DNA from: Ramlibacter humi
Lineage (GTDB): Bacteria > Pseudomonadota > Gammaproteobacteria > Burkholderiales > Burkholderiaceae_C
Reading direction: 5' to 3'
Assembly: GCF_004681975.1 (NCBI RefSeq)
Contig: NZ_SMLK01000003.1
Span: 1 to 64,000 of the forward strand
DNA: 64,000 nucleotides
A program made the translations under genes and the position numbers. Each line of letters opens with the position of its first letter. Within the stretch, counting starts at the first letter, position 1. This document shows positions 52,162 through 63,782 of the stretch, piece after piece. The notes beneath the pieces were generated by a model. The model saw only the letters and a list, made by a program, of their open reading frames with translations, did not search any database and was not told the DNA's origin.

Positions 52162-55100
52162 CACGGGCTCCGCGCGGCGGGCGCGGCCAGGGACGCGAGG
52201 CGCGAGCGGGCACGCCGGCCCAGCGCATCGAACGCCAGGTAGATGACCGGTGTGGTGTAGAGCGTGAGCAGCTGGCTCAGCACCAGGCCGCCCACGATGG
52301 TCAGCCCCAGGGGCCGGCGCAGCTCGGACCCCACGCCCGAGCCCAGCATCAGCGGCAGCGCGCCGAAGATGGCGGCCATGGTCGTCATGAGGATGGGGCG
52401 CAGCCTCAGGAGGCTGGCCTGGCGGATCGCGGCCAGCGGGCTCAGCCCCTGCTCGCGCTCGGCTTCCAGCGCGAAGTCGATCATCATGATCGCGTTCTTC
52501 TTGACGATCCCGATCAGCAGCACGATGCCGATGATCCCGATGATGTCCAGGTCGTGCCCCGCGAGCATCAGCGCGAGCAGGGCCCCGATGCCGGCCGAAG
52601 GCAGGGTCGAGAGGATGGTGAGCGGGTGGATGTAGCTCTCGTACAGCACGCCCAGCACGATGTAGACGGTGACGATCGCGGCCAGCAGCAGGAACACCTC
52701 GTTGCCCAGCGCCTGCTGGAAAGCCTGGGCGGCGCCCTGGAACAGCACGAACACGCTGGCCGGCTGGCCGGCCTGCTGCAGCGTGCGCTGGATGGCGCGC
52801 ACCGCCTCGCCCAGCGAGGCGCCCGGCGCCAGGTTGAACGACACGTGAGCGGCCGGGAACTGGCCCAGGTGGTTGAGCTGCAGCGGCAGCTGGCGCTCCT
52901 GCACCGTGGTGATGGCCGTCAACGGCACCTGGCCCGTGCCCGTGGCCGAGGTCGACGAAGGCAGGTAGATCTGCGCCAGGTCGGCCGGCGAGCGCTGCGC
53001 CTGCGGCACGGCTTCGAGGATCACGCGGTACTGGTTGGTCTGCGTGAAGATGGTCGAGACGATGCGCTGTCCGTACGCGTCATACAAGGCGTTGTCCACG
53101 GTCGCCGGCGTGATGCCGAAGCGCGCCGCTGTCGCGCGGTCGATGTTCACGTAGGCCGCGGGGCCCCGCTCCTGCAGGTCGCTGGCCACGTCTTCCACCT
53201 GCGGCAGCTGGCGCAGGCGGTCGACCAGCCCGGGCGTCCAGCGCTCGAGTTCGTCGGTGCTCGCATCCTCCAGCACGAAGCTGTACTGCGTGGCGCTGGG
53301 CGTGGTGTCGATCGTCAGGTCCTGCACGGGCTGCATGTACAGGCGGATGCCGGCCACGCCCGCGGTGGCGGCGGTGATGCGCCGGATCACCTCGCTGGCG
53401 CTCGCGTCCCGATCGGCCCGGGGCTTGAGCCCGATCAGGAAGCGTCCGCTGTTGAGCGTCGTGTTGGTGCCGTCCACGCCGATGAACGAGGACACGCTGG
53501 CGACGGCCGGGTCGCGCAGGATCCGCGCCGCGAGCGAGCGCTGGCGCGCCCCCATCTCGGCGAAGGACACGGACGCCGGCGCCTGCGAGATCCCCTGGAT
53601 CAAGCCTGTGTCCTGGACGGGGAACAGGCCTTTGGGAACCACCGCGTACAGCACGATGGTCAGCACCAGCGTGCCCAGCGCCACGGCCAGCACCAGGGGC
53701 TGGTGGCCAAACACCCAGTCCAGCGACTGGCCGTAGCGCCGCTGCAGGCGCGGGTACCAGCCGCGAGGCGCGGACTCGCCATGCTCGGGCTCGCCCTGGT
53801 AGGAAGCCGGCAGCGCCCGCAGCACCTTGGCGCACAGCATGGGCACCAGCGTGAGCGACACCACCGCCGAGATCAGGATGGTGACGGCCAGCGTGATCGC
53901 GAATTCCCGGAACAGCCGCCCGACGACGTCCTGCATGAACAGCAGCGGGATCAGCACGGCGATCAGCGACACCGTCAGCGACACGATGGTGAAGCCGATC
54001 TGCCTGGCGCCTTGCAGCGCCGCCTGGAGCGGAGGCTCTCCCCGCTCCAGGTAGCGCGAGATGTTCTCGATCATCACGATGGCGTCGTCCACCACGAAGC
54101 CGGTGGCGACCGTCAGCGCCATGAGCGTGAGGTTGTTGATGCTGAAGCCCATCAGGTACATCGCGCCGAACGTGCCGACCAGCGACAGCGGCACCGACAG
54201 CGCCGGGATCAGCGTCGCCGGCAGGTTGCGCAGGAACAGGAAGATGACCAGCACCACCAGCCCGACGGCCAGGACCAGCTCGAACTCCACGTCGGCCACC
54301 GAGGCGCGGATCGTGGTGGTGCGGTCGCTGAGCACCGCCACGTCGATGGCCGGCGGCAGCGAAGCCTGCAGCTGCGGCAGCAGCGCCTTGATGCTGTCCA
54401 CCACCGCGATGACGTTCGCGCCGGGCTGGCGCTGGATGTTCATCACGACGGCGGGCGTGTCGCCGCTCCACGCGGCGAGCTTGCTGTTCTGCGCGCCGCT
54501 CACCACCCGGGCCACGTCGGACAGCAGCACGGGGGCGCCGTTGCGGTAGGCGATCACCAGCTTGCCGTAGTCCTGCGGGTCCTGCAGCTGGTCGTTGGCG
54601 TTGACGGTGTAGGCGCGCACCGGGCCGTCGAAGTTGCCCTTGGGCGTGTCGACGTTGGCGTTGGCGATGGTCGTGCGCAGGTCGTCGATGTTGAGCCCGT
54701 AGGCGGCCAGCTGCCGGGGATCGGCCTGGACGCGCACGGCCGGCCGCTGGCCGCCGCTGATGCTGACCAGGCCCACGCCCGCCAGCTGCGAGATCTTCTG
54801 CGCGAGCCGCGTGTCGGCCAGGTCCTCCACTTCGGGCAGCGGCATCGACCTGGAGGTCAGCGCGAGCGTCATGACCGGCGCGTCGGCCGGGTTGACCTTG
54901 GCGTAGATCGGCGGCGCGGGCAGGTCGGCCGGCAGCAGGTTGCCGGCCGCGTTGATGGCCGCCTGCACCTCCTGCTCGGCCACGTCGATGTTCAGCGAAA
55001 GCGCGAACTGCAGCGTGATCACCGAGGCCCCGGCCGAACTCGACGACGACATCTGCACCAGGCCCGGCATCTGGCCCAGCTGCACTTCCAGAGGCGCGGT

Positions 55101-55289
55101 CACCGAGGTGCCCGTCACGTCCGGGCTCGCGCCGGGATAAAAGGTCTGGATCTGGATGGTCGGGTAGTCCACCTCGGGCAGCGCCGACAGCGGCAGGCTG
55201 CGGAATGCCAGCGCCCCCACGATGAGGATCGCCAGCATCAGCAGCGAGGTGGCCACGGGCCGCAGGATGAAGGGGCGGGACGGGCTCAT
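52161..55289 (-). CDS. mdtB: RND efflux permease MdtB
   Basis: The second RND permease, 1042 residues, starting [47 protein letters not shown], a close match to MdtB. The proton-relay Asp pair is in [14 protein letters not shown], and the C-terminal half repeats the helix pattern ([28 protein letters not shown]). The ATG at 55289 follows GGAAGGTG, 17 bases after the mdtA stop. It works with MdtC and MdtA to expel bile-salt-like compounds, novobiocin and others in E. coli; the substrates here are unknown. Confidence 0.95.
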   Translation of the reverse strand: MSPSRPFILRPVATSLLMLAILIVGALAFRSLPLSALPEVDYPTIQIQTFYPGASPDVTGTSVTAPLEVQLGQMPGLVQMSSSSSAGASVITLQFALSLNIDVAEQEVQAAINAAGNLLPADLPAPPIYAKVNPADAPVMTLALTSRSMPLPEVEDLADTRLAQKISQLAGVGLVSISGGQRPAVRVQADPRQLAAYGLNIDDLRTTIANANVDTPKGNFDGPVRAYTVNANDQLQDPQDYGKLVIAYRNGAPVLLSDVARVVSGAQNSKLAAWSGDTPAVVMNIQRQPGANVIAVVDSIKALLPQLQASLPPAIDVAVLSDRTTTIRASVADVEFELVLAVGLVVLVIFLFLRNLPATLIPALSVPLSLVGTFGAMYLMGFSINNLTLMALTVATGFVVDDAIVMIENISRYLERGEPPLQAALQGARQIGFTIVSLTVSLIAVLIPLLFMQDVVGRLFREFAITLAVTILISAVVSLTLVPMLCAKVLRALPASYQGEPEHGESAPRGWYPRLQRRYGQSLDWVFGHQPLVLAVALGTLVLTIVLYAVVPKGLFPVQDTGLIQGISQAPASVSFAEMGARQRSLAARILRDPAVASVSSFIGVDGTNTTLNSGRFLIGLKPRADRDASASEVIRRITAATAGVAGIRLYMQPVQDLTIDTTPSATQYSFVLEDASTDELERWTPGLVDRLRQLPQVEDVASDLQERGPAAYVNIDRATAARFGITPATVDNALYDAYGQRIVSTIFTQTNQYRVILEAVPQAQRSPADLAQIYLPSSTSATGTGQVPLTAITTVQERQLPLQLNHLGQFPAAHVSFNLAPGASLGEAVRAIQRTLQQAGQPASVFVLFQGAAQAFQQALGNEVFLLLAAIVTVYIVLGVLYESYIHPLTILSTLPSAGIGALLALMLAGHDLDIIGIIGIVLLIGIVKKNAIMMIDFALEAEREQGLSPLAAIRQASLLRLRPILMTTMAAIFGALPLMLGSGVGSELRRPLGLTIVGGLVLSQLLTLYTTPVIYLAFDALGRRARSRLASLAAPAARSP

Positions 55290-55306
55290 CGCGCACCTTC
55301 CGGGGC

Positions 55307-56497
55307 TCAATGCGCGGCGGCGTTGCGCAGGCTCACGCGTGCGCCGTCGCGCAGCTTGTCGGCGCCGTCCACCACCACCTCATCGCCGGGCTGCAGGCCC
55401 GAGATCACGGCGGCGCGCTCGCCGTCCACGGGCCCGAGCTGCACCGGCGCCACGGCAACCTTGCCGTCTCCGTCCACGCGGTAGGCGAAGCTGCCGTTGC
55501 TGCCGCGCTGGACGGCCGCGGTGGGCACGGCGACGGCGTCCTGCTGCTCGTCGACGCGCAGCACGACGTTGACGAACTGGTTGGGAAACAGGTTGCCCGC
55601 CTCGTTCGGGAACTGCGCCTTGAGGTTGACCGTGCCGGTGCTGGTGTTGATCTGGCTGTCGATGGCCTGCAGCGCACCCGTGTCGAGCAGGCGCGTGCCG
55701 CTGCGGTCGTAGGCCTGCACCGGCAGCGCCGCGCCCGCGTGCTGCCGCGCGAGCACCACGGCCAGGCTGTCCTCGGGCAGCACGAACACCACGCTCATGG
55801 GCTGCATGCGCGTGATGACGGCCAGGCCCGTGGCGCTGGCGCCTGTCTGCACCAGGTTCCCGGGGTCCACCAGCCGCAGGCCGATACGGCCGTCGGTCGG
55901 CGCGACGATGCGGCAATAGCCCAGGTTGATGCGCGCGGTTTGCACCTGCGCCTCATCCACCTTCACCACGCCCTCGTCCTGCTGAACGACCCATTTCTGG
56001 TCCTCGGCCTGCTGCCGGTTGATCGAGTTCTTCTCGGCCAGTTGCTGGTAGCGCACGAGGTCCATACGCGCCTGGCCCAGCATGGCCTGGTCCTTGAGCA
56101 ACTGGCCCTGGGCCTGAGCCAGCGCTGCTTCGTAGGGCCGGGGATCGATCTGCGCGAGGAAGTCGCCGCGGCGCACCGTGCGGCCCTCCGTGAAAGCCAC
56201 CTGGGTCAGCTGGCCGCTGACCTGGGCCTGGACCGTGACCGTGTCCACGGGCGTGACGGTGCCCAGGGCGTTGAGCGTGCTGCGGATCGTCTGCCGGGTG
56301 ACGGTGGCCGTCGCTACCGGCGTGGGCGCGTTGCTCGCGCGCGCCCGGCGGCCGGCAGCGCCATCGGCCTCATGGGGACGCGCCCAGCCCAGCCAGTAGA
56401 CCGCCGCACCCACCGCCAGCGCGGCGGCCAGCCAAAGCAGCCAGCGCAAGGGATTGCGCTGTGGCGCTGCCGCCGCCGAAGGTGCGTTCTCGGCCAT
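55307..56497 (-). CDS. mdtA: RND efflux periplasmic adaptor MdtA
   Basis: The 396-residue membrane-fusion protein has one N-terminal helix ([21 protein letters not shown]), a barrel-sandwich domain split by a coiled-coil hairpin ([61 protein letters not shown] in outline), and beta-barrel segments. It is the first gene of mdtABC plus outer-membrane factor. No baeSR-like two-component genes or regulator are adjacent. Confidence 0.95.
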   Translation of the reverse strand: MAENAPSAAAAPQRNPLRWLLWLAAALAVGAAVYWLGWARPHEADGAAGRRARASNAPTPVATATVTRQTIRSTLNALGTVTPVDTVTVQAQVSGQLTQVAFTEGRTVRRGDFLAQIDPRPYEAALAQAQGQLLKDQAMLGQARMDLVRYQQLAEKNSINRQQAEDQKWVVQQDEGVVKVDEAQVQTARINLGYCRIVAPTDGRIGLRLVDPGNLVQTGASATGLAVITRMQPMSVVFVLPEDSLAVVLARQHAGAALPVQAYDRSGTRLLDTGALQAIDSQINTSTGTVNLKAQFPNEAGNLFPNQFVNVVLRVDEQQDAVAVPTAAVQRGSNGSFAYRVDGDGKVAVAPVQLGPVDGERAAVISGLQPGDEVVVDGADKLRDGARVSLRNAAAH

Positions 56498-56585
56498 GTC
56501 TTGCTCCAGAGGATGGGCCGCGAACGATTCTGCGCTGCACGTTCGGGCCGATCATGGCGCGTCTGCGAAACCTGAAACCAGGTGC

Positions 56586-56604
56586 GTGCCGCACGGCGCG
56601 GCAC
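56586..56604 (-). terminator. Hairpin after kup
   Basis: GTGCCGC and GCGGCAC pair around a 5-base loop just after the kup stop. A second small stem CCTG/CAGG and TTT follow on the complement strand. It probably separates kup from mdtA. Confidence 0.5.
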
Positions 56605-56610
56605 CGCGGC

Positions 56611-58479
56611 TCAGATCTCGATCTTGGAGCCCAGCTCCACCACCGCGTTGTTGGGCAGCTTCAGGAAGTCGGCCGCCGCGCCCGCGTTGTGGTGCATCTG
56701 CGCGAACAGCTTCTCGCGCCAGGCGGCCATGCCGCTGCCGATGGTGGGCACCACCACGTCGCGCGAGAGGAAGTAGCTGGTGGTCATGGGCATGATCTCG
56801 CAGCCGCGGCCGCGCATGTGGTCCAGCGCGCGCGGCACGTCGAAATCGTTCTTGAAGCCATAGTGCACCACCACCTGCCAGCAGTTGTGGCCCAGCGGCT
56901 CCACTTCCAGACGCTTGTTCATGCCGATCCAGGGCACCTCGTGGCTGCGCACAGTGACGAACAGGTTGTGGTCGTGCAGCACCTTGTTGTGCTTCAGGTT
57001 GTGCAGCAGCGCGTTGGGCACGGTGCCTGGTTCGGCGGTGAGGAACACCGCCGTGCCTTCCACGCGCGTGGGCGGGCTGACGAACACCGCTTCCAGGAAG
57101 CTTTGCAGGTCGATGGCGTCGGCCCGCAGCTTGTCGTTCAGGATGTGGCGGCCCTGCTTCCAGGTCATCATCAGCGTGAACACGAAGCCGCCGATCATCA
57201 GCGGGAACCAGCCGCCGTGCAGGAGCTTGAGCATGTTCGACGCGAAGAAGGTGACGTCCACCACGAAGAACCAGCCGGTGGCCGCCACGCATAGCCACAG
57301 CGGGTACTTCCAGCCGTAGCGGATGACGAAGAACGTCAGCGTGGTGGTGATCAGCATGTCCAGCGTCACCGCGATGCCGTAGGCCGCGGCCAGGTTACTG
57401 GACGAGCGGAACAGCACCACCGCCAGCACGATGGCGATGAACAGTCCCCAGTTGACGAACGGGATGTAGATCTGGCCCGTCTCGCGCACGCTGGTGTGCT
57501 CCACGTTCAGGCGCGGCAGGTAGCCCAGTTGCATCGCCTGCTTGGTGACGCTGAAGGCCCCGGTGATCAGCGCCTGCGACGCGATCACCGTGGCGGCCGT
57601 GGCCAGCACCACCAGCGGCACCAGGGCCCAGTCCGGCGCCATCATGTAGAACGGGTTCTTCACCGCCTCGGGCTGCTCCAGCAGCAGCGCGCCCTGGCCG
57701 AAGTAGTTGAGCGTCAGGGCCGGCATCACCACCGAGAACCAGGCCAGGCGGATCGGCTTCTTGCCGAAGTGGCCCAGGTCGGCGTACAGCGCCTCGGCAC
57801 CGGTGACGCACAGCACCACCGCGCCCAGGATGATGAAGGTGACCTTGGGGTGGTGCCACATGAACAGCACCGCATGGTGCGGGCTGAGCGCCGACAGGAT
57901 CTCGGGGTGGCGAAGGATGTTGCCGATGCCCAGAACGGCCAGCACGAAGAACCAGAGCAGGGTCACCGGGCCGAAGAAGCGGCCGACGCCGCCGGTGCCG
58001 TTCTTCTGGAAGAAGAAGAGGCCGAACAGGATGACCAGCGTGAGGGGGATCACGCCCTGCGTGAACTGCGGGGACACCACCTCCAGGCCCTCGACCGCCG
58101 ACAGCACCGAGATGGCCGGCGTGATGACGCCGTCGCCGTAGAACAGGCAGGTGCCGAAGATGCCCACGCCGAGCAGGACCTTGCGCAGTTCCGGCTTGTC
58201 CTTCACCGCCTGCGACGCCAGCGCCAGCATCGCGATGAGGCCGCCCTCGCCGTTGTTGTCGGCCCGCAGCACGAGCACGACGTACTTGATCGAGACGATG
58301 ACCGTCAGCGTCCAGAAGAAGATCGACAGGATCCCGTAGACGTTGGCCGGGGTGAAGGGAACGTGGCCGGAGCCGAAGACTTCCTTGACCGCGTACAGCA
58401 CGCTGGTGCCGATGTCGCCGTACACGACGCCGATGGCGCCGAGGGTCAGCGCGGCTAGCGATGATTTCGTACTTTGCAC
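56611..58479 (-). CDS. kup: Potassium transport protein Kup
   Basis: A 622-residue K+/H+ symporter of the KUP family. It has about 12 helices and the signature start [48 protein letters not shown] and [19 protein letters not shown], with a cytosolic C-terminal part from about residue 450. The start is GTG at 58479. A perfect 8-bp hairpin lies in its leader region. It is between gshA and the efflux operon on the same strand. Confidence 0.97.
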   Translation of the reverse strand: MQSTKSSLAALTLGAIGVVYGDIGTSVLYAVKEVFGSGHVPFTPANVYGILSIFFWTLTVIVSIKYVVLVLRADNNGEGGLIAMLALASQAVKDKPELRKVLLGVGIFGTCLFYGDGVITPAISVLSAVEGLEVVSPQFTQGVIPLTLVILFGLFFFQKNGTGGVGRFFGPVTLLWFFVLAVLGIGNILRHPEILSALSPHHAVLFMWHHPKVTFIILGAVVLCVTGAEALYADLGHFGKKPIRLAWFSVVMPALTLNYFGQGALLLEQPEAVKNPFYMMAPDWALVPLVVLATAATVIASQALITGAFSVTKQAMQLGYLPRLNVEHTSVRETGQIYIPFVNWGLFIAIVLAVVLFRSSSNLAAAYGIAVTLDMLITTTLTFFVIRYGWKYPLWLCVAATGWFFVVDVTFFASNMLKLLHGGWFPLMIGGFVFTLMMTWKQGRHILNDKLRADAIDLQSFLEAVFVSPPTRVEGTAVFLTAEPGTVPNALLHNLKHNKVLHDHNLFVTVRSHEVPWIGMNKRLEVEPLGHNCWQVVVHYGFKNDFDVPRALDHMRGRGCEIMPMTTSYFLSRDVVVPTIGSGMAAWREKLFAQMHHNAGAAADFLKLPNNAVVELGSKIEI

Positions 58480-58528
58480 TCAGCGGGCCCCGTCTTCTGC
58501 CTGCGGCCGGCGGGGTTCCGTTCCTTTG

Positions 58529-58550
58529 GGGAGCGCTATTGTGCGCTCCC
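58529..58550 (-). promoter_or_regulatory. Hairpin in the kup leader region
   Basis: GGGAGCGC and GCGCTCCC form a perfect 8-bp stem with a 6-base loop, 50 bases before the kup GTG and 54 after the gshA stop. With no T-run it is either a weak gshA 3' end structure or a control element of kup. Confidence 0.45.
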
Positions 58551-58603
58551 GCCCCAAGCCTTGCCCTAGGGTTTGTTGCGGTGCAGCAACCACCCGGATG
58601 GGT

Positions 58604-59899
58604 TTAGTCGTAGGTCTCGGCTTCCGGATCGGTGGCTTCCAGCTCGTAACTGGCCGCCAGCATGGCCAGCCGGCCGATCACCCCGTACATGTAGAAGCGG
58701 TTGGGCGCGCTGGCGCCGGGCTTCTGCCCCGGCTGAGGCAGGCGCGTGCTCTCGGCGAAAGCCAGCGGCACGAAGCCGGCGCCCGGCGCGTTGAGGTTCT
58801 CGTCGATGCCGCGCTCGGGGTGCACGCGGTAGAAGCCGCCGACCACGTAGCGGTCCATCAGGTAGACCACCGGCTCGGCCACGGCGTCATGGATGCGTTC
58901 GTAGGTCTGCACGCCTTCCTGGATGATGACGTCGTGCACTTCCTGCCCGTCCTTGATGACGGCCATCTTGTTCTTCGTGCGCCGGCTGAGCTCTTCCAGG
59001 TCCTTGGTGTCGCGCACGGTCATGATGCCCATGCCGTAGGTGCCGTTGTCGGCCTTCACGATCACGAACGGCTTCTCGTTGATGCCGTATTCCTTGTACT
59101 TCTTGCGGATGCGCGTGAGCAGCGCGTCCACGTTGGTGGTCAGGCAGTCCATGCCCGAGCCTTCGGCGAAGTTGATCTCGCCGCAACGGTTGAACATCGG
59201 GTTGATGAGCCAGGGGTCGATGCCCAGCATCTTGCCGAACCGCTTGGCCACCTCTTCGTAGCTCTGGAAGTGGCGGCTCTTGCGCCGCACAGACCAGCCC
59301 GCGTGCAGCGGCGGCAGCAGGTACTGCTCGTGCAGGTCTTCCAGGATGCCCGGCGGGCCGGCCGACAGGTCGTTGTTCAGCAGGATGGTGCAGGGGTCGA
59401 AGTCCTTCAGGCCCAGGCGCGTCTTGCTGCGCACCACCGGCTCCAGCACGATGGATTCGCCCGTGGGCAGCTCGATGGTGGTGGGTTCCTTGATCTCCGG
59501 ATTGATCGAGCCGACGCGCACGTTCAGCCCGGCCATGTGGAAGATGCGCTTCAACTGCAGCACGTTCGCCAGGTAGAACGTGTTGCGCGTGTGATTCTCG
59601 GGAATGACCAGCAGGTTGCGCGCCTCGGGACAGATTTTCTCAATGGCGGCCATGGCGGCCTGCACCGCCAGCGGCAGCATCTCGGGCGTCAGGTTGTTCC
59701 AGCCGCCGGGGTACAGGTTGGTGTCCACCGGCGCCAGCTTGAAGCCGGCGTTGCGCACGTCCACGGACGTGTAGAACGGGGGCGTGTGCTCCATCCATTC
59801 CAGCCGGAACCACCGCTCGATGGCCGGCATGGAATCGAGGATGCGCTCCTCGAGCTCGTTGATGGGGCCGCTGAGGGCCGTGACGAGATGGGGGACCAT
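58604..59899 (-). CDS. gshA: Glutamate-cysteine ligase (proteobacterial type distinct from E. coli GshA)
   Basis: This enzyme makes gamma-glutamylcysteine, the first step of glutathione synthesis. The 431-residue protein is the form found in beta- and some gamma-proteobacteria. It has WFRLEWMEHTPPFYTSVDVRNAGFKLAPVDTNLYPGGWNNL, VIPENHTRNTFYLANV, MFNRCGEINFAEGSGMD, VIVKADNGTYGMGIMTVRD and DRYVVGGFYRVHPERGIDENLNAPG. It pairs functionally with gshB at 43.4 kb; the kup and efflux genes lie between them. Confidence 0.95.
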   Translation of the reverse strand: MVPHLVTALSGPINELEERILDSMPAIERWFRLEWMEHTPPFYTSVDVRNAGFKLAPVDTNLYPGGWNNLTPEMLPLAVQAAMAAIEKICPEARNLLVIPENHTRNTFYLANVLQLKRIFHMAGLNVRVGSINPEIKEPTTIELPTGESIVLEPVVRSKTRLGLKDFDPCTILLNNDLSAGPPGILEDLHEQYLLPPLHAGWSVRRKSRHFQSYEEVAKRFGKMLGIDPWLINPMFNRCGEINFAEGSGMDCLTTNVDALLTRIRKKYKEYGINEKPFVIVKADNGTYGMGIMTVRDTKDLEELSRRTKNKMAVIKDGQEVHDVIIQEGVQTYERIHDAVAEPVVYLMDRYVVGGFYRVHPERGIDENLNAPGAGFVPLAFAESTRLPQPGQKPGASAPNRFYMYGVIGRLAMLAASYELEATDPEAETYD

Positions 59900-60007
59900 G
59901 GAGCGCTCAGTCTTTCTGGGAAATCCGACTTGGATTGTAGGAATCTGGCACCGCCGCCGGCCTTTGCAAGCCCGATCACCTCGACCGTGGCGCGGCCGGG
60001 CCGGGCG

Positions 60008-61303
60008 TTACTGCCGGATTTCGCCTTGGCCGAGCACCACCCACTTGAGCGAGGTGAGCCCTTCGATGCCCACCGGTCCGCGCGCGTGGAACTTGTCGGT
60101 GCTGATGCCGATCTCCGCGCCCAGGCCGTACTCGAAGCCATCGGCGAAGCGGGTGCTCGCATTGACCATCACGCTGGCCGAATCCACCTCGCGCAGGAAG
60201 CGCTGGGCGTGCACGTGGTCGCGCGTGACGATGGCGTCGGTGTGGTGGCTGGAGTAGTGGTTGATGTGCGCGATGGCCTCGTCCACGCCGGCCACCACCT
60301 TGATGCTGATGATGGGCGCGAGGTATTCCTCGAACCAGTCCTGCTCGGTGGCGTCCTTCAACAATCCGTTCGGGCTGAGCTTGTCGAAGCCCTTCTCCAG
60401 GATCGCCCTGGCTTCCGCGTCGCACCGCATCTCCACGCCCTTGGCCGCGTACACGGCGCCGATGCGCGGCAGGAATCGCGCCGCCACGCCGCGGGCGACC
60501 AGCAGCCCTTCGCTGGCGTTGCAGGGGCTGTACTTCTGCGTCTTGGCGTTGTCGGCCAGCGTGACCGCCATGTCGACGTCGCACGGATCGTCGACATACA
60601 CGTGGCAGTTGCCGTCCAGGTGCTTGATGACGGGCACCTTGGCGTCGCGGCTGATGCGCTCGATCAGGCCCTTGCCGCCGCGCGGGATGATGACGTCCAC
60701 GTACTGCGGCATCGCGATCAGCTGGCCCACGGCTTCGCGGTCGGTGGTCTGCACCAGCTGCACGGCGTCCTCGGGCAGGCCGGCTTCGGCCAGCGACTCG
60801 CGCACCAGGCGCGCCAAAGCCTTGTTGGACTCGATGGCTTCGGAACCGCCGCGAAGGATGCAGGCGTTGCCGCTCTTGATCGACAGGCTGGCCGCTTCGA
60901 TGGTCACGTTGGGCCGGCTCTCGAACACCATGCCGAACACGCCGAGCGGCACGCGCATGCGGCCGACACGGATGCCGCTAGGCTGCTGCGTCAGGCCGAT
61001 GACCTCGCCGATGATGTCCGGCATGGCGGCCAGCTGTTCGCAGCCTTGCGCCAGCGTTTCCAGGATCTTCGGTGTGAGCTTGAGGCGGTCGACCATCGGC
61101 TCGGCCAGGCCGGCGGCGCGGGCCTTCTCCAGGTCGCGCGCGTTGTCGGAGGCCAGTGCATCGAACGACGCGCGCAGCTTGCCGGCCAGCGTGCGCAGCA
61201 CGCGGTTCTTCTCGGCCGCGGAAGCCGAGGACATGCGCGCGCTCGCCTGCCGGGCCTGCAGCCCCAGCGATTGCATGTATTCGGCGACGTTCAGCGCATT
61301 CAC
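60008..61303 (-). CDS. proA: Gamma-glutamyl phosphate reductase
   Basis: ProA reduces glutamyl-5-phosphate to glutamate-5-semialdehyde with NADPH, the second step to proline. The 431-residue protein has [53 protein letters not shown], the catalytic Cys in [13 protein letters not shown], and [21 protein letters not shown]. The start is GTG at 61303. It lies on the same strand as holA and rocD; RocD makes the same semialdehyde from ornithine. Confidence 0.97.
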   Translation of the reverse strand: MNALNVAEYMQSLGLQARQASARMSSASAAEKNRVLRTLAGKLRASFDALASDNARDLEKARAAGLAEPMVDRLKLTPKILETLAQGCEQLAAMPDIIGEVIGLTQQPSGIRVGRMRVPLGVFGMVFESRPNVTIEAASLSIKSGNACILRGGSEAIESNKALARLVRESLAEAGLPEDAVQLVQTTDREAVGQLIAMPQYVDVIIPRGGKGLIERISRDAKVPVIKHLDGNCHVYVDDPCDVDMAVTLADNAKTQKYSPCNASEGLLVARGVAARFLPRIGAVYAAKGVEMRCDAEARAILEKGFDKLSPNGLLKDATEQDWFEEYLAPIISIKVVAGVDEAIAHINHYSSHHTDAIVTRDHVHAQRFLREVDSASVMVNASTRFADGFEYGLGAEIGISTDKFHARGPVGIEGLTSLKWVVLGQGEIRQ

Positions 61304-61349
61304 CAGCGGGATTATCCCCCGCCGCGCATGGCCCTGCCGGGAAAGGATT

Positions 61350-62414
61350 TCAGCGTCGCGCCGGCACGGGCGCGCATTCCCGGCACAGGTCGGTGGCCAG
61401 CCGGTGCAGCGCCTGCCAGCCGTCGTTCGGCCAGCCTGGGGCCTTGAGGCCCTTGACGATGCCGTCCACCACGTGCGCGGCCTGCAGCAGGTTTTCCAGC
61501 GCCGTGGCGGAAAGGCGCGGCAGCACGCGCTCGAACAGGCGCTCCTTCAGGCCCCAAACGCGCTGCTCGCGCAACGCGATGGGCAGCGGGCGGCCCGCAC
61601 CCATGGCGTCCTTCACGCGCTTGAGCGCGCGGATGTCCTCGGCCAGCGTGTAGTGCACCAGCACCTCGGCCTCGCCTTCGGCCTGCAGCCCGTCCAGCAT
61701 GCGCTGCACGCGCGCCAGTTGCCCCGCCAGCACGGCCTCCGACAGCTTGAACACGTCGTAGCGCGCGACATTGAGCACCGCGCTCTCGACCTGCTCGAAG
61801 CCCAGCTCGCCCTGCGGGTACAGCAGCGCCAGCTTCTGGATCTCCTGGTGCGCGGCCAGCAGGTTGCCCTCCACGCGGTCGGCGAAGAACTGCAGCGTGC
61901 GCTGACCCTCCTCGCCCTGGCGCACGCGCTGGCCCTGCTGCGACAGCCGGTGGGCGATCCACTGCGGCAGCGCGGAACGTTCGATGCCTTCCACCGCCAG
62001 CGTCACGCCGAAGTTCTCCAGCGCGCCGAACCAGGCGCCCTGCTTGGTCATGCGGTCCAGCCGCGGCAGCAGCACGATGGTCAGCGTGCTGTCGTTGCCT
62101 TGCGCGCTTTCGGCCAGCTGCTGCAGCGCCGCGCTGCCATCCTTGCCCGGCTTGCCGGAAGGGATGCGCACCTCCACGATCTGCCTGTCCGCGAACAGGC
62201 TGAGCGAGCCGCCCGCCGCCAGCACCTCGCTCCAGTCGAAGTGCGCGCCGGCGACGGTGTGCACGGTGCGTTCGGTGTAGCCCTGCGCGCGCGCGGCGGC
62301 GCGGATGGCATCGGCCGCCTCCTGCACCAGCAGCGGCTCGTCGCCGTGCAGCGTGTAGAGGGAGCGCAGGCCCTTGCCCAGGTGGGCCTGGAGTTGGGCG
62401 GGGGCGAGCTGCAT
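61350..62414 (-). CDS. holA: DNA polymerase III delta subunit
   Basis: HolA opens the sliding clamp within the clamp loader. The 354-residue protein starts [46 protein letters not shown], typical of delta, and has [13 protein letters not shown] and [12 protein letters not shown] in the C-terminal collar. lptE-holA-proA linkage is common in betaproteobacteria. Here rocD intervenes between lptE and holA. The ATG at 62414 is used; the upstream in-frame stretch has no family support. Confidence 0.95.
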   Translation of the reverse strand: MQLAPAQLQAHLGKGLRSLYTLHGDEPLLVQEAADAIRAAARAQGYTERTVHTVAGAHFDWSEVLAAGGSLSLFADRQIVEVRIPSGKPGKDGSAALQQLAESAQGNDSTLTIVLLPRLDRMTKQGAWFGALENFGVTLAVEGIERSALPQWIAHRLSQQGQRVRQGEEGQRTLQFFADRVEGNLLAAHQEIQKLALLYPQGELGFEQVESAVLNVARYDVFKLSEAVLAGQLARVQRMLDGLQAEGEAEVLVHYTLAEDIRALKRVKDAMGAGRPLPIALREQRVWGLKERLFERVLPRLSATALENLLQAAHVVDGIVKGLKAPGWPNDGWQALHRLATDLCRECAPVPARR

Positions 62415-62448
62415 GGCCGCGAGTTTAGTCGCGGCGGGTGAGTCCTCC

Positions 62449-63678
62449 CTAGCGTTGAAGCGCCACCGAACGGAACGCGTCCACGGCACGGTCGATCAGC
62501 GCCGGCGTGATGGTCAGCGGCGGCGCGAAACGGATCACGGTCTCGTGCGTTTCCTTCGACAGCACGCCGCGTTCGGCCAGGCGCTCCACCAGCCGGCGCG
62601 CGCTGGCGTGGGCGGGATCGACCTCCACGCCCACCCACAAGCCGCGCCCCCGCACGTCCCGGATCAGCGGCGCGGCTTCGCGCTGCACGTCCTGCAGCTT
62701 TCGCATCAAGTACGGACCGAGTTGGGCGGCGCGCTCGACCAGCTTCTCTTCTTCCAGCACACGCAAGCCTTCCAGCGCCACCGCCGCGGCCAGCGCGTTG
62801 CCGCCGAAAGTGGAGCCGTGGCTGCCGGGGTCGAACACCTGCATCACTTCGTCGTCGGCCAGGAAGGCGCTCACCGGCAGCAGCCCGCCGCCCAGCGCCT
62901 TGCCCAGGATCAATGCGTCGGGCCGGATGCCTTCATGCTCGAAGGCGAACCACTTCCCGGTGCGGCCCAGCCCGGCCTGCACTTCGTCGTCGATCAGCAG
63001 CACGTGGTTCGCGGTACACCACTGGCGCAACGCGGCGAAGAAGCCGGGCGGTGGCAGCACCACGCCGGCCTCGCCCTGGATCGGTTCGACCAGCACCGCG
63101 CAGGTTTGGGGCGTCGCGGTCGCCTCGATGCTGCGCATGTCGCCGAAATCGAAATGCCGGAACCCCGGCGCGAACGGGCCGAAGCCGGCGCGGTATTCGG
63201 GTTCGCTGGAGAAGCCGACGATGGTGCTGGTGCGCCCGTGGAAGTTGCCGCGCGCGACCAGAATCTCGGCCTGTCCTTCCGGGATGCCCTTTACCCGATA
63301 GCCCCATCGCCGCGCGCACTTGATCGCGGTTTCCACCGCCTCTGCGCCGGTGTTCATCGGCAACGCGCGATCGAAGCCCGCCAGCGAGCACAGCTTCGCG
63401 AGGAAGGGGCCGAGCGTGCTGCCGTAATAGGCGCGCGAGGTGACGGCCACCTTCTCCAGCTGCCTCTGCGCCGCCGCCACCAGCCGCGGGTGCAAGTGGC
63501 CATGGCTCACCGCCGAGTACGCGCCCATCATGTCGATGTACTCGCGGCCCTCCACGTCCCAGACGAGGCAATCGCGCGCGCGTTCGACGACGACGGGGAT
63601 GGGATGGTAGTTGCGCGCGCCGTAGCGCGCCTCCAGCGCGACATAGTCGCGGCTGCCGGGTCCGGCCTGGCTGTCCAT
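62449..63678 (-). CDS. rocD: Ornithine aminotransferase
   Basis: A 409-residue class III PLP aminotransferase with the ornithine-aminotransferase pattern YGARNYHPIPVVVERARDCLVWDVEGREYIDMMGAYSAVSHGHLHP. It also has LPMNTGAEAVETAIKCARRWGY, NFHGRT, FGPFAPGFRHFDFGD, LIDDEVQAGLGRTG and PDALILGKALGGGLLPVSAFL (PLP Lys). It transfers the delta-amino group of ornithine to 2-oxoglutarate, giving glutamate-5-semialdehyde, the ProA product, so arginine or ornithine breakdown meets proline synthesis here. It is inserted between lptE and holA, 35 bases before holA. Confidence 0.9.
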   Translation of the reverse strand: MDSQAGPGSRDYVALEARYGARNYHPIPVVVERARDCLVWDVEGREYIDMMGAYSAVSHGHLHPRLVAAAQRQLEKVAVTSRAYYGSTLGPFLAKLCSLAGFDRALPMNTGAEAVETAIKCARRWGYRVKGIPEGQAEILVARGNFHGRTSTIVGFSSEPEYRAGFGPFAPGFRHFDFGDMRSIEATATPQTCAVLVEPIQGEAGVVLPPPGFFAALRQWCTANHVLLIDDEVQAGLGRTGKWFAFEHEGIRPDALILGKALGGGLLPVSAFLADDEVMQVFDPGSHGSTFGGNALAAAVALEGLRVLEEEKLVERAAQLGPYLMRKLQDVQREAAPLIRDVRGRGLWVGVEVDPAHASARRLVERLAERGVLSKETHETVIRFAPPLTITPALIDRAVDAFRSVALQR

Positions 63679-63782
63679 GACGGCACTCCCTCGGAGGCGA
63701 GAGCCCCCGCCGAGCCAGTCTAGGACGAGTTGCCGCCCGCCGGCGTCGGAGAACGCCTTGCCGGCATGGCCCGGCTGGGCCG

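Noticed and set aside
48874-52242. Very long open frame (over 1100 codons) antisense to mdtC
   Set aside because: It is the mirror frame of a real RND gene in very GC-rich DNA; its protein is a low-complexity mix of His, Arg, Gln and Ala with no domain. The same applies to long antisense frames over mdtB (52554-55484), glcB (33430-36426), and gshA/proA (58343-61447).
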